The notes beneath the pieces were generated by a model. It saw only the letters and a list, made by a program, of their open reading frames with translations. It did not search any database and was not told the origin of the DNA. A program made the position numbers and the translations under genes. From Vibrio rumoiensis 1S-45 (lineage in GTDB: Bacteria; Pseudomonadota; Gammaproteobacteria; Enterobacterales; Vibrionaceae), in NCBI RefSeq assembly GCF_000286955.2, contig NZ_AJYK02000024.1, positions 41,203 through 105,202 on the forward strand: a DNA stretch of 64,000 nucleotides, written 5' to 3'. Shown piece by piece: positions 51,369-60,511 of this stretch (its first letter is position 1; the number at the start of each line of letters is the position of its first letter).

Positions 51369-52253
51369 ATGGGTACAAAGATCAGCATCAAAAAGATTTT
51401 TCTGATTGTAGTAACTGTGGCTCTGTTTATGTTGATGGTCAAATTAGGTTTTTGGCAACTTGATCGTGGGCATCAAAAACTCGCAATGGAGCAAGCATTA
51501 GAGCAAAGAATGAGTGAACGCCCGATACCATTGACCGATTGGCAAGACGATAAAAGCCAACCTCAAACGGGAATAAAAGTTGAGTTAACCGTAACGCCAT
51601 TTTTTCAACAAGCCGCACAGCAACTAGCCGAGCAACAAACTGACCAACAAAATAAGCAATCCAAAGTACAAGACGTAAGCTCAATGAATACGGTACCTAA
51701 TTTGGTTTTTTTAGATAACCAAACCTATGAAGGAAAAGTGGGTTACTTGGTCTTTCAATTAATTGATGTGAGCGAGCTTAGTGATTATGCGGTTGCGTTA
51801 TTGGAACTAGGATTTGTGCCGGGAAGCCGAGACAGAAGGGTGTTACCTCCTGTTGGATATGTGGTGACACCTCAACGGATTGAAGGGCGATTGTACCGCA
51901 GACAAGATAACCCGATGAGCCGAGGACTCATGGTTGAAAAAATGACTACCCAAGCGGGACAAGCGGTATTGAGAATTCAAAATTTATCGATGAATGCGCT
52001 TGAATCAAGATGGGATAAAACGCTTTTCCCTTATGCCATTCAGCCGCTGTCTTTAGTGAAAATGATGAATGTTGATGGCGAAGTTAGTAAGGACTTACCT
52101 CACCCTTGGAAACCAGTGTCTATGGCTTCAGACAAGCATATTGGTTACGCAATACAATGGTTTTCAATGGCGGCAGTATTGTTGATGTTAGCCTGTTGGT
52201 TTGGTTATAAGCTTTATCGGCAGTCACGCCATTCGGCTAAAATTTTAAAGTGA
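51369..52253 (+). CDS. SURF1-family oxidase assembly protein
   Basis: The ATG at 51369 gives 294 residues and begins directly before the first helix (FLIVVTVALFMLMVKLGFWQ). SURF1 landmarks are LGFWQLDRGHQK, the LELGFVPGSRDRR-like GFVPxGxR segment, EGRLYRRQD and a second helix near the C-terminus (IQWFSMAAVLLMLACWFGYK). SURF1 helps insert heme a into subunit I. It has GGAG upstream, shared as a palindrome with the divergent DUF2909 gene. A longer in-frame extension upstream exists but is antisense to DUF2909. Confidence 0.9.
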   Translation: MGTKISIKKIFLIVVTVALFMLMVKLGFWQLDRGHQKLAMEQALEQRMSERPIPLTDWQDDKSQPQTGIKVELTVTPFFQQAAQQLAEQQTDQQNKQSKVQDVSSMNTVPNLVFLDNQTYEGKVGYLVFQLIDVSELSDYAVALLELGFVPGSRDRRVLPPVGYVVTPQRIEGRLYRRQDNPMSRGLMVEKMTTQAGQAVLRIQNLSMNALESRWDKTLFPYAIQPLSLVKMMNVDGEVSKDLPHPWKPVSMASDKHIGYAIQWFSMAAVLLMLACWFGYKLYRQSRHSAKILK

Positions 52254-52260
52254 GGTCAAT

Positions 52261-52836
52261 ATGACTATCTCGGTGGTTAAGATGAAACAAGGGTATTCTG
52301 GCAAAAAAGTATTGTGGCTTATGTTGTTTGTATTTGCGCTACCCATAATCGCCGCAAAATTAATTTTATCTCAGCACTGGTATCAATCTGGCGTGACAAA
52401 TAAAGGGATACTCATTACACCTACGATGCATTATGCCTCTATCGGAATGGAAAACCCCGCCCCACATTTATGGCAAGTCGCTTATGTGCTTCCTGAGCGT
52501 TGTACTCAAGTGTGCCAGCAACAACTTCATTTATTGCAACAATCGCACATTGCTTTAGGAAAAGATCAACCAAGAGTGGTCAGTGTGGTGATCGTTCAAC
52601 CCAATAGCGATACATCGGCATTACTTGAAAGCACCGGTCAAAAAAAGGATTTTATTACGGTGTTGGCAAGCCAGCCGAGTGATGAAATTCAAGGCTTTAA
52701 TTTTTTGGTTATTGATCCGCTTGGGCAATGGGTGATGCGTTACCCAAGTAGCCAACAAATCGAGAAGTTACCCGATGAAAGCAAAGATATATTAAGCGAC
52801 TTGCGTAAGCTGCTTAAGCTGTCTCGAGTAGGGTAA
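52261..52836 (+). CDS. Cox-cluster membrane protein with thioredoxin-like features
   Basis: The 191-residue product has one N-terminal membrane helix (about 20-38) and a periplasmic domain. It has CTQVC (CxxxC) near residue 80 followed by QQLHLLQQSHIALGKDQP and a later VIDPLGQWVMRYP segment, the pattern seen in SCO/thioredoxin-like folds. It lies between SURF1 and the heme A synthase gene with a 7-base gap, so it is part of the operon. It is a recurring uncharacterised member of such clusters, probably helping copper or thiol handling; true SCO proteins have a different CxxxC context and a conserved His. Confidence 0.8.
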   Translation: MTISVVKMKQGYSGKKVLWLMLFVFALPIIAAKLILSQHWYQSGVTNKGILITPTMHYASIGMENPAPHLWQVAYVLPERCTQVCQQQLHLLQQSHIALGKDQPRVVSVVIVQPNSDTSALLESTGQKKDFITVLASQPSDEIQGFNFLVIDPLGQWVMRYPSSQQIEKLPDESKDILSDLRKLLKLSRVG

Positions 52837-52881
52837 GCATTGTGAATTGAGGTTTCAGGCAGAAAGCATGGTGGAGAGCGT

Positions 52882-53967
52882 ATGAAAGCAGAATCGGCAT
52901 TAGCTTGGTTAGTTAAAGTGAGTATAGGCTTAACGTTAATCGTGATTGTATTAGGCGCTTATACGAGAATATCGGATGCTGGTTTAGGTTGCCCTGATTG
53001 GCCGGGATGTTTTGGACAACTAACCGTACCGACGCAAAACCATGAAATCGTACGTGCCAACAGCTTATTCCCGCAGCATAGTGTCGAACCTTATAAAGCG
53101 TGGCTAGAAATGGTGCACCGGTATGTGGCCGGTACATTAGGCTTATTGATTGCCGCCATTCTAGTGTTGAGCTTTAAAGTACCAAGCGTGCCAAAAATGT
53201 GGCCTTGTGTGTTGTCGGTGCTGATTATCTTTCAAGCGGCCTTAGGAATGTGGACAGTAACGCTTAAGCTAATGCCGATTATCGTGATGCTTCATTTACT
53301 TGGTGGCTTTACTCTCTTGTGTCTATTGTTGGTTTTTTACTTGGTGATGAAACCGCATCCGTGGCTGAGTTCTATTTCTTCCTCTTTTCATACTCAGCAT
53401 CTTCCTTCATTGCAACGGGCTGCTTGGTTTGGGATGGTGATCTTACTGATGCAAATCATGCTCGGAGGATGGACCTCATCCAATTATGCGGCTTTAGTGT
53501 GCACTTCTTTTCCTGTCTGCAACGGTAATTGGTGGCAATCATTGAATTTCAAAGGGGCATTCACCATCTTTCAACAACCTCTATTAATGAATAATGATAG
53601 CTACGAATATGGCGTGTTGGATTATTCCTCTCGAATGACCATTCATATCATGCATCGAATTGGCGCGGTATTAACCGCCATCACTTTGATCTGGTTAGCG
53701 TGTCGTGTGATCGCTCATAAGTTGAATTCTGCGTTTAAAGTGGCAGGAATAGCCTTGATCATGTTGGTATTTATACAAATTGGCTTAGGGATCACAAATG
53801 TTATGCTTCAATTGCCGGTTATTTTAGCGGTAGCCCACAATTTGGTCGCAGCCCTGCTATTGTTAAATGTAGTGTTTATTGGTGTCGCTTTCGGTTTATT
53901 GGCGAAACAGCAACGAGTTGCACCAAGAGAAAATCGCCAAGCAATGGCGGAAGCAAGAAGGGTATAA
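52882..53967 (+). CDS. ctaA: Heme A synthase (CtaA/COX15)
   Basis: The 361-residue membrane protein has eight helices in two similar halves. It oxidises the methyl group of heme O to give heme A, which the oxidase needs. Motifs are AYTRISDAGLGCPDWPGCFG, MVHRYVAGTLG (heme His), ALGMWTVTLKL, GGWTSSNYAALVC and IHIMHRIGAVLTA (heme His). A pair of cysteines in the first loop (CPDWPGC) is typical. GGAGAG precedes the ATG. It directly precedes the heme O synthase gene. Confidence 0.95.
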   Translation: MKAESALAWLVKVSIGLTLIVIVLGAYTRISDAGLGCPDWPGCFGQLTVPTQNHEIVRANSLFPQHSVEPYKAWLEMVHRYVAGTLGLLIAAILVLSFKVPSVPKMWPCVLSVLIIFQAALGMWTVTLKLMPIIVMLHLLGGFTLLCLLLVFYLVMKPHPWLSSISSSFHTQHLPSLQRAAWFGMVILLMQIMLGGWTSSNYAALVCTSFPVCNGNWWQSLNFKGAFTIFQQPLLMNNDSYEYGVLDYSSRMTIHIMHRIGAVLTAITLIWLACRVIAHKLNSAFKVAGIALIMLVFIQIGLGITNVMLQLPVILAVAHNLVAALLLLNVVFIGVAFGLLAKQQRVAPRENRQAMAEARRV

Positions 53968-54002
53968 GTATCCACACTTTGAACCATTAGGAGGGTAGGG
54001 AA

Positions 54003-55046
54003 ATGCCAAAGTCTAATGTGATTCCTTTTCCAGAAAGAGATAGCCGAAGCACTGAACATGCTCAAACGTCATCAAGGTTAGCATTACAGACTAACCCTTC
54101 TTTGCCACATCAAGCGAATTCCGAAAGCGGACAAACTGCCACACCTAAAGCGCCATCAACGGTATTCAGTAAAGCTTACTGGATGAAGCAATGCCGATTG
54201 TATTACTCCCTTACTAAGCCCAAAGTGGTGATGTTGATGCTATTAACCGCATTGGTGGGTATGTGCTTATCGACCGATGGAAAGTTGCCTTTGCAAGCGT
54301 TGGTGGTGGGGTTATGGGGAATTGGTTTAATGGCGGGTTCTGCTGCTGCGCTCAACCATTTAATTGATCGACGCATTGATGGCCTAATGGCGAGAACGAA
54401 AAAGCGCCCATTACCGTCAGGGGAAATGCAAAGTTGGAAAGTGCTCACTTTTGCGAGCGTTATTGGTGTTGTTGGCTTTGCTAGCCTGTATTTTTGGGTA
54501 AACGGATTAACCGCATGGCTCACGTTCGCCAGTTTAATTGGCTACGCGGTGATTTATACGCTCTACCTAAAACGTGCGACACCGCAAAACATTGTGATTG
54601 CAGGAATTGCAGGAGCGATGCCGCCACTGTTAGGTTGGACTGCGATCACCAATGATCTGCATGCTCATGCGTGGTTACTGGTAATGATTATCTTCATTTG
54701 GACACCGCCCCATTTTTGGGCATTGGCGATTCACCGTAAAGATGAATATGCCAAAGCAGATATCCCTATGCTCCCAGTCACTCATGGTGTGGAATTCACC
54801 AAAACCAGCGTCTTGTTATATACCGTGTTGTTGGCGTTAATTTGCTTCTTACCTGTGCTGGTTGGCATGAGTGGTACGGTATACGCAGTGATCAGCACCT
54901 TGCTTTCATTTGGGTTTATTTATAAAGCTTGTGAGTTGAAATATTTCCCTAAACCTAATAGCGCAATGGAAACATTTAAATTTTCGATCTATCACTTAAT
55001 GGGATTATTTGTTGCTTTGCTGGTGGACCATTACGTTTTGATATGA
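54003..55046 (+). CDS. cyoE: Heme O synthase (CyoE/CtaB)
   Basis: The 347-residue protein is a UbiA-family prenyltransferase that adds a farnesyl group to heme B. The prenyl-diphosphate sites are [20 protein letters not shown] and the [13 protein letters not shown] segment; [13 protein letters not shown] is the family's third block. The conserved domain begins near residue 60 ([15 protein letters not shown]); the first 60 residues form a hydrophilic extension longer than usual. AGGAGGG precedes the ATG. It is the last recognisable gene of the cox operon. Confidence 0.94.
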   Translation: MPKSNVIPFPERDSRSTEHAQTSSRLALQTNPSLPHQANSESGQTATPKAPSTVFSKAYWMKQCRLYYSLTKPKVVMLMLLTALVGMCLSTDGKLPLQALVVGLWGIGLMAGSAAALNHLIDRRIDGLMARTKKRPLPSGEMQSWKVLTFASVIGVVGFASLYFWVNGLTAWLTFASLIGYAVIYTLYLKRATPQNIVIAGIAGAMPPLLGWTAITNDLHAHAWLLVMIIFIWTPPHFWALAIHRKDEYAKADIPMLPVTHGVEFTKTSVLLYTVLLALICFLPVLVGMSGTVYAVISTLLSFGFIYKACELKYFPKPNSAMETFKFSIYHLMGLFVALLVDHYVLI

Positions 55047-55112
55047 TGCGTGTGATTGGTATGGGTAAAGTGAATAAGTTTGAAATTTCAACAAGATGAG
55101 TTACTCTAAATT

Positions 55113-55159
55113 TATACCCAAAAACATTGAATACTGCACTTTGACGTTACTTGGGTATA
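55113..55159. repeat. Dispersed intergenic palindromic repeat, copy 2
   Basis: The element runs from TATACCCAA to the exact inverse TTGGGTATA with 29 bases between. Its right half (GCACTTTGACGTTACTTGGG) matches the copy at 9565-9620. Half-copies of TATACCCAA or its inverse occur near 26406 and 56990. Confidence 0.6.
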
Positions 55160-55196
55160 TAACACTTATTTTTATAACTTGGGAACACACATAACA

Positions 55197-55751
55197 ATGA
55201 AGAGTTTTGGTTCAGGGTTTAATAATTTTTTTGTCGGCTTATTTAGTGGTTTATTATTGCCGATTGTCATCATCATGGTATTGCTGTTTTTAACCGTCGA
55301 TAAAGTGACAAGCTTTGCTCAAGATGAAGCCATTGCTCCGTTATATCAACGTGGCGCAGAAACCTTAGACAAAGTAGATTCACTGATCACCACGTTAGAT
55401 ACTAAAGTAGATAATGCAAGTTTAGAGGACATTCACCTGCTTGCGCCTTTGAAAGATGCCAATCTTTTCCCCGAGTTAAAACAACTTGCGGGTTCCGTCG
55501 AGAAGCTTAGTAACGCCGCTTCTGATGTGGATAAACAAGCGGTTGTCGATAACTTAAAAGAGAATCTCAAAACATCGCTTTCTCAAAAATACCCTGTTGA
55601 GAAAGCCCAGCAGCTTGCAGATAATTTTGCAGGTATAGCGGAAGTGCTAGCCAGTAAAAAAGAACAAGTCGCGGATAACGTTACGGATAAGAAAGATGAA
55701 TTGATGGATCAAAAAGATGAGTTAGTGGAAAAAGCACAAGATCCTAGCTAA
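55197..55751 (+). CDS. Membrane-anchored helical protein of unknown function
   Basis: The ATG at 55197 gives 184 residues. One N-terminal membrane helix (about 10-35, FVGLFSGLLLPIVIIMVLLF) is followed by a long soluble region predicted as coiled or helical. It is rich in Lys, Asp and Leu and ends in repeated (K)DEL(M/V)(D/E)(Q/K) units. I do not recognise a family. It is separate from the cox operon by 150 bases and a repeat element and has its own terminator. Confidence 0.65.
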   Translation: MKSFGSGFNNFFVGLFSGLLLPIVIIMVLLFLTVDKVTSFAQDEAIAPLYQRGAETLDKVDSLITTLDTKVDNASLEDIHLLAPLKDANLFPELKQLAGSVEKLSNAASDVDKQAVVDNLKENLKTSLSQKYPVEKAQQLADNFAGIAEVLASKKEQVADNVTDKKDELMDQKDELVEKAQDPS

Positions 55752-55775
55752 ATCATCATTCTTTGTTTCATTACT

Positions 55776-55809
55776 AAAATCGCAGCCCATATATTGGCTG
55801 CGATTTTTT
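55776..55809 (+). terminator. Intrinsic terminator
   Basis: AAAATCGCAGCC pairs exactly with GGCTGCGATTTT across an 8-base loop, with six T. Confidence 0.9.
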
Positions 55810-55921
55810 GTTTTAGTGACGAACCTAATGCTAAATAAATGATTGGTTGAATATTGGCTATGGAAACCGCTAAGGTGGTGAAGCTGCATGTGGATAGGTT
55901 AACGTAACTAAGGGATTTAAA

Positions 55922-56893
55922 ATGAAGAAAAAGGTCGTGCTGTATACGCGTATTCCAGAAGCTGAGTTTGAGAAGTTAAACCAAGACTTTGATTTGATTT
56001 ATTTTGACGGTATCAGTGATACCAATCGTCAGCAATTTCTTGCTGAAATAGAGACCGCTCATGCATTAATTGGTGCCAGCGTAAAACTGGGATACGACGA
56101 ACTAAAGCATACTCAGAATCTGCAAGTGGTTTCGACGATATCAACTGGTGTTGATGCCTTTGATATTGAATACCTTAACCAACGCAAGATTGCGTTAATG
56201 CACACCCCTGATGCAGTGACCAATACTACGGCAGATACTATCTTTGCCTTAATGATGTGCACGGCTCGTCGCACCACAGAATTGAATAACCTAGTCACAA
56301 GAGGAGATTGGAAAGGCAGCATTAAAGAGCAACATTTCGGCGTTGATCTTCATGGTAAAACGCTTGGAATACTTGGTATGGGGCGAATCGGTTATGCACT
56401 GGCCAAACGTGCTCATTGTGGCTTTGATATGAATATTAATTATTACAATCGTAGCCACAATATCAAAGCAGAAGAAAACCTTTCTGCGACTAAATTGAGT
56501 TTAGATGACCTGTTAGAACAATCTGATTTTGTATGTTCAATCTTACCGGCTAACGCTCAAACGGATTTATTGATTGGTCAAAGAGAATTCGAATTAATGA
56601 AGCCTTCTGCTATTTTTATTAATGGAGGAAGAGGGAATGTTGTGGATGAAGAGGCGTTGGTGAATGCTTTATCCATGGGATCAATTCGAGCGGCAGGTTT
56701 GGATGTGTATAAAGTAGAACCCTTGCCAACCAGTTCCCCATTAATGTTACTCGATAATGTGGTTTTACTGCCTCATGTTGGGTCAGCTACCGCTCAAACA
56801 CGGCTGCTTATGGTTCAATGTGCGATAAGTAATGTGCATGCAGCGTTACAAGGCAATATTGTTGAAAATTGTGCGAATGCAGAGGCTTTTTGA
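55922..56893 (+). CDS. ghrB: D-2-hydroxyacid dehydrogenase, GhrB-like
   Basis: The 323-residue protein belongs to the D-isomer 2-hydroxyacid dehydrogenase family. The NAD(P) motif is GKTLGILGMGRIGYALAKRA. The catalytic triad is Arg in GGRGNVVDE, Glu in DVYKVEPLP and His in LPHVGSAT. Closest in pattern are glyoxylate/hydroxypyruvate/2-ketogluconate reductases (GhrB/TkrA). The AAGGG site precedes the ATG. The gene stands alone, so the physiological substrate is uncertain. Confidence 0.83.
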   Translation: MKKKVVLYTRIPEAEFEKLNQDFDLIYFDGISDTNRQQFLAEIETAHALIGASVKLGYDELKHTQNLQVVSTISTGVDAFDIEYLNQRKIALMHTPDAVTNTTADTIFALMMCTARRTTELNNLVTRGDWKGSIKEQHFGVDLHGKTLGILGMGRIGYALAKRAHCGFDMNINYYNRSHNIKAEENLSATKLSLDDLLEQSDFVCSILPANAQTDLLIGQREFELMKPSAIFINGGRGNVVDEEALVNALSMGSIRAAGLDVYKVEPLPTSSPLMLLDNVVLLPHVGSATAQTRLLMVQCAISNVHAALQGNIVENCANAEAF

Positions 56894-57240
56894 GAACCCA
56901 AAGGCTGGATTGTAATCTAGCCATTTACCATTAAATTCGATCACCAGAGCTGCCAGAGCATGCAGAATGAAAGCCACTCCTTTCACTATTTTGGGTATAT
57001 ATCGGTTATCTCTATAAGGCGGTTCTGGTTGAATCACACAGCATGAAGATCCTATCTGTTTTAAGCAAGCTCACAAATCCCTAAAGACTTAAACGCATTT
57101 GTTTGACTTTACACCTGCTACGACCTAACAATGAAACAACCAATTTAAACGGCTGTTCAAATTTTATAAGAATAATGAATTTGAATGCGGTAATTCATTT
57201 GTGCAGCTAATGTGAAAACAAATATAAAGGTAAAACTACT
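56894..57240. other. Intergenic region upstream of the acyl-CoA ligase gene
   Basis: No supported reading frame is present. A half-copy of the dispersed repeat (TTTTGGGTATATATC near 56990) is visible. The last 100 bases are AT-rich and probably contain the ligase promoter. Confidence 0.4.
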
Positions 57241-58779
57241 ATGATGAGTCTTGCTGCCGGTCTTCGACGGAATGCGATTTGTAAACCAAACAAAGTTGCG
57301 ATTATTTGTGGTGATGTTGAAATCACTTATGCCCAGTTTGATGCGATTGCAGGAAAGATTGCGACCGCATTAGTGGATCAAGGGGTTCAGCCTGGCGATC
57401 GCGTGGCGTTAAGTTGTCCGAATCTTCCTTTCTTCCCATTGGTGTACTACGGAGCGCAAAAAGCGGGTGCTGTCGTTGTGCCGTTGAATGTGTTGCTAAA
57501 AAGCCGTGAAGTGAAATATCACTTAGAAGATTCTGGCGCAAAATTTTATTTTTGCTTTGAAGGCACACCAGATTTACCGATGGCCCACGAAGGCATCAAA
57601 GCATTTCATCAAGTAGATAGCTGTGAAAATATGGTCGTGATGTGTTTGGCTGAAAATCAGTTGGACTATGACGGTTTGCCAACCATGAGCGCCTTCATTA
57701 AAGATGCCGCGCCAATTCAAGATTATGTTGCGCGTGAAGCTGATGACAGCGCCGTTATTTTATATACCTCTGGCACGACAGGTTTAGCAAAAGGCGCAGA
57801 ATTAACGCAAAGTAACATTATTACTAATGCATTGGTTGCTCAAAGTATTATTGGGTTGAATAGCCAAGATGTGAATATGGCGACGCTGCCGTTGTTCCAT
57901 ACGTTTGGCCAAACGGTCAACATGAATACCACCGTGTTGTGTGGTGGCACGATGTTATTAGTGCCTCGCTTTGAAGCTGCTTCAGTGTTGAGTTTGATTG
58001 AAAAGCATAAAGTCACTCTTTTTGCTGGCGTGCCAACGATGTACATCGCCATATTGCATGCCAAAGTGGATGCCGATATTAGCAGCTTAAAAGTGGGGAT
58101 CAGTGGCGGGGCTTCTATGCCGGGCGAAGTGATCCGCAACTTTGAGAAGAAGTTTGGCGTACCAGTATTAGAAGGTTACGGCCTTTCTGAAACTAGCCCA
58201 ATTGTTTGCTTTAACCATTTAGATGAAGAGCGCTTTGTTGGTTCTGTCGGTCAAGCGATTCAAGGTGTTGAAGTGCGCCTTGTGGATTTAGAAGGTAACC
58301 AAGTTGCGACTGGCGAAGAAGGTGAAATCATTGTTCGTGGTCATAATGTGATGAAAGGTTACATCAATCGCCCAGAAGAAACAGAAATCGCAATGAAAGA
58401 TGGCTGGTTCTATACCGGTGATATTGCGCGTCAAGATGATAAAGGCAATATATTCATTGTCGATCGAGTTAAAGACATGATTATTCGTGGTGGCTTTAAT
58501 GTCTACCCGCGTGAGATCGAAGAAGTCTTTATGACGCACCCTGCGGTTTCTATGGTGGCGGTTATCGGTGTTCCACACCAAGAATACGGTGAAGAAATTA
58601 AAGCTTACGTTGTGTTGAAAGAAGGCGAGTTCATTGAAGAAGATGAATTGCAATCTTGGGGTAAAGAGCAATGCGCCGCTTATAAATACCCACGTAAAGT
58701 TGAAATTCGTGCTGCTCTGCCAATCAGTGCAACCGGTAAGATTTTGAAGAAAGATCTCAAAGCGGAATTAGTTTCTTAA
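57241..58779 (+). CDS. Long-chain fatty acid-CoA ligase (AMP-forming)
   Basis: The 512-residue protein is an ANL-superfamily ligase that activates a carboxylic acid with ATP and transfers it to CoA. The phosphate loop is YTSGTTGLAKGAELT near residue 178. Other motifs are EGYGLSETSP, the hinge DRVKDMIIRGGFNVYPREIE and the adenylation lysine in ISATGKILKKDL. Length and sequence fit medium/long-chain acyl-CoA synthetases rather than acetyl-CoA synthetase. Two ATGs in a row start the gene, with AAAGGT upstream. It is monocistronic with its own terminator. Confidence 0.88.
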   Translation: MMSLAAGLRRNAICKPNKVAIICGDVEITYAQFDAIAGKIATALVDQGVQPGDRVALSCPNLPFFPLVYYGAQKAGAVVVPLNVLLKSREVKYHLEDSGAKFYFCFEGTPDLPMAHEGIKAFHQVDSCENMVVMCLAENQLDYDGLPTMSAFIKDAAPIQDYVAREADDSAVILYTSGTTGLAKGAELTQSNIITNALVAQSIIGLNSQDVNMATLPLFHTFGQTVNMNTTVLCGGTMLLVPRFEAASVLSLIEKHKVTLFAGVPTMYIAILHAKVDADISSLKVGISGGASMPGEVIRNFEKKFGVPVLEGYGLSETSPIVCFNHLDEERFVGSVGQAIQGVEVRLVDLEGNQVATGEEGEIIVRGHNVMKGYINRPEETEIAMKDGWFYTGDIARQDDKGNIFIVDRVKDMIIRGGFNVYPREIEEVFMTHPAVSMVAVIGVPHQEYGEEIKAYVVLKEGEFIEEDELQSWGKEQCAAYKYPRKVEIRAALPISATGKILKKDLKAELVS

Positions 58780-58849
58780 ATTGCTTTTAGTCGAGGATAA
58801 GAGTACTCAGTCGAGTATTGTTAATTAAGTCTTTTGAGTCTTTGAATAT

Positions 58850-58879
58850 AAAAGGAAGCCCAATTCGGCTTCCTTTTTA
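58850..58879 (+). terminator. Intrinsic terminator between convergent genes
   Basis: AAAGGAAGCC pairs with GGCTTCCTTT across a 6-base loop, with T and A runs on the two sides. Confidence 0.87.
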
Positions 58880-58926
58880 TTTAGATATCCCCTTAAATTA
58901 TTGTGGGTATAAACTTGGCGAATATG

Positions 58927-60249
58927 CTAACGACACGCTTCTAATACTTGCCACGATCCCCATGCATTGTCTTGTGGTTTTTCATTGTAAGACCACCATT
59001 TAGCCTGCCATTTAAACCCAGCGTAATGAATGGTTTGCCCGCTCATATAAGCCGTACCTGCTTTCCATTCTGATGTGTCACAGTGAGACGGCAACGCTTG
59101 CGGGGTTTCCATCCAATTGATCAGTTCGATATGGCTTACAATCCGCACATCAGACTTAGATAAAGCGTAATCTAAAAATGCCTCCAACGCTTGGCGACGT
59201 TCTGCCGCGGTCGATACCGTTGGTACCCATTGATCAAATTGATCATCATAGTGAGCGGAATGGGCAAGGAAAGTCATCGGCGCTTTATTGCCCGCAAGAC
59301 GCCTATCCAAGTTGTATTTTAAAATGGCTAAGACTTCAGGCCCATTTAATCCTGCCATATAAAAGAGGTTGTAATCACCCGACTCAATCTTGCCTGATTG
59401 AGTATCAAACCAACTCATTTTTTCTGCTATTTTTGAACGCAGTGAGTAGTCAATGCCATATAGTTTCGCAGTGGTATTATCTGGCACCGTAAATGCGTAA
59501 ACCGGCACTTCCCATAACCCTGTGTGTTGAGTGACAGGTGGTTTAATTCCCCAGATGGCGACAATATCCGCACCCGGGCTGCCGTTATCTAACGTGTAAG
59601 GCCAGTATTGATTGCCTGAGTGATGCGTTGGGTCATAACCTTCTGCAATACTGGCATCATATTTAAAGCCCGCTTGGTTTAGGTAGGTGAATAACGCATC
59701 GTTATATTCAAGATAAGGTGAACGAAACCCAACCGCTTTGGCATTAATGCCATCTTGATCGGAAGGAAATTCGGCATCTTGTTGGCTAAATGGCTTATTC
59801 ATCGCTGTTTGGCAATCGTTGATCTGTTGCTGCCACTGTGCGTCAGTAAATTCCAAACCATGTAAATGATTGAGTGTATGGTTTCCCATTTCATGCCCCA
59901 ATAAAGTGGCTTGAAACCAAGTTTCTTTTACATGACCAGAATTGGTCGCTTGTTCATTATCAGCAAGAATGGCTTCGCAAGTATTGAAAAAGGTGGTGTG
60001 GATGGACTGTCCATCGAAGGTGTTTACATTACCATTTCCTTGCGGGTTAGATCTTTTTCCCCATTGGTTTAATACCCAGTTCTGCCCGTCGACTAAAGTG
60101 TTGTCGTCAAACGCGATAGCCACAAATTGTGGAGCATTTTCTATCGCAATACCTGCTGGCGGTAGCTGAGATGGCGCAATATTGGCCGCGTAAGCGTTGA
60201 GTGACATAAAAGCCATGCTTAGACCAAAAGTGATTCCTTGTTTTAACAT
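58927..60249 (-). CDS. Secreted chitin oligosaccharide deacetylase with chitin-binding module
   Basis: The 440-residue protein has a signal peptide (residues 1-21, cleavage after AYA-A), a polysaccharide deacetylase domain (about 38-370) and a C-terminal chitin-binding module (about 390-440). Deacetylase motifs are AIAFDDNTL (catalytic and zinc-binding Asp) and LGHEMGNHTLNHL (zinc histidines). The C-terminal segment has WKAGTAYMSGQTIHYAGFKW, typical of CBM5/12 modules. Vibrio chitin oligosaccharide deacetylases have this architecture and size and remove one acetyl group from chitobiose and related oligomers. This fits chitin use by marine vibrios. GGAGAC precedes the ATG. Confidence 0.92.
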   Translation of the reverse strand: MLKQGITFGLSMAFMSLNAYAANIAPSQLPPAGIAIENAPQFVAIAFDDNTLVDGQNWVLNQWGKRSNPQGNGNVNTFDGQSIHTTFFNTCEAILADNEQATNSGHVKETWFQATLLGHEMGNHTLNHLHGLEFTDAQWQQQINDCQTAMNKPFSQQDAEFPSDQDGINAKAVGFRSPYLEYNDALFTYLNQAGFKYDASIAEGYDPTHHSGNQYWPYTLDNGSPGADIVAIWGIKPPVTQHTGLWEVPVYAFTVPDNTTAKLYGIDYSLRSKIAEKMSWFDTQSGKIESGDYNLFYMAGLNGPEVLAILKYNLDRRLAGNKAPMTFLAHSAHYDDQFDQWVPTVSTAAERRQALEAFLDYALSKSDVRIVSHIELINWMETPQALPSHCDTSEWKAGTAYMSGQTIHYAGFKWQAKWWSYNEKPQDNAWGSWQVLEACR

Positions 60250-60511
60250 ATTCGTCTCCAGTAAATGTTTAAACTGGAAATAAGGATAGATGTGATAACG
60301 AAGGAATGCGTAAGAAGGTAAGGAAATGGAATCGATAGAGCTGCTGGTTGTAAATGAGGAACGTGTTATTTACATCTGAATCTACGGGGATATTTGGCTT
60401 TAGATCATCCATTTTAAGTGCTTAATGTGTTTGTAGTACAAATTAAATGTAACTGTCATATTTGTCATTTACATTTCATTTTCTTTTTTGTTCTACATTT
60501 TGGATGTTATT

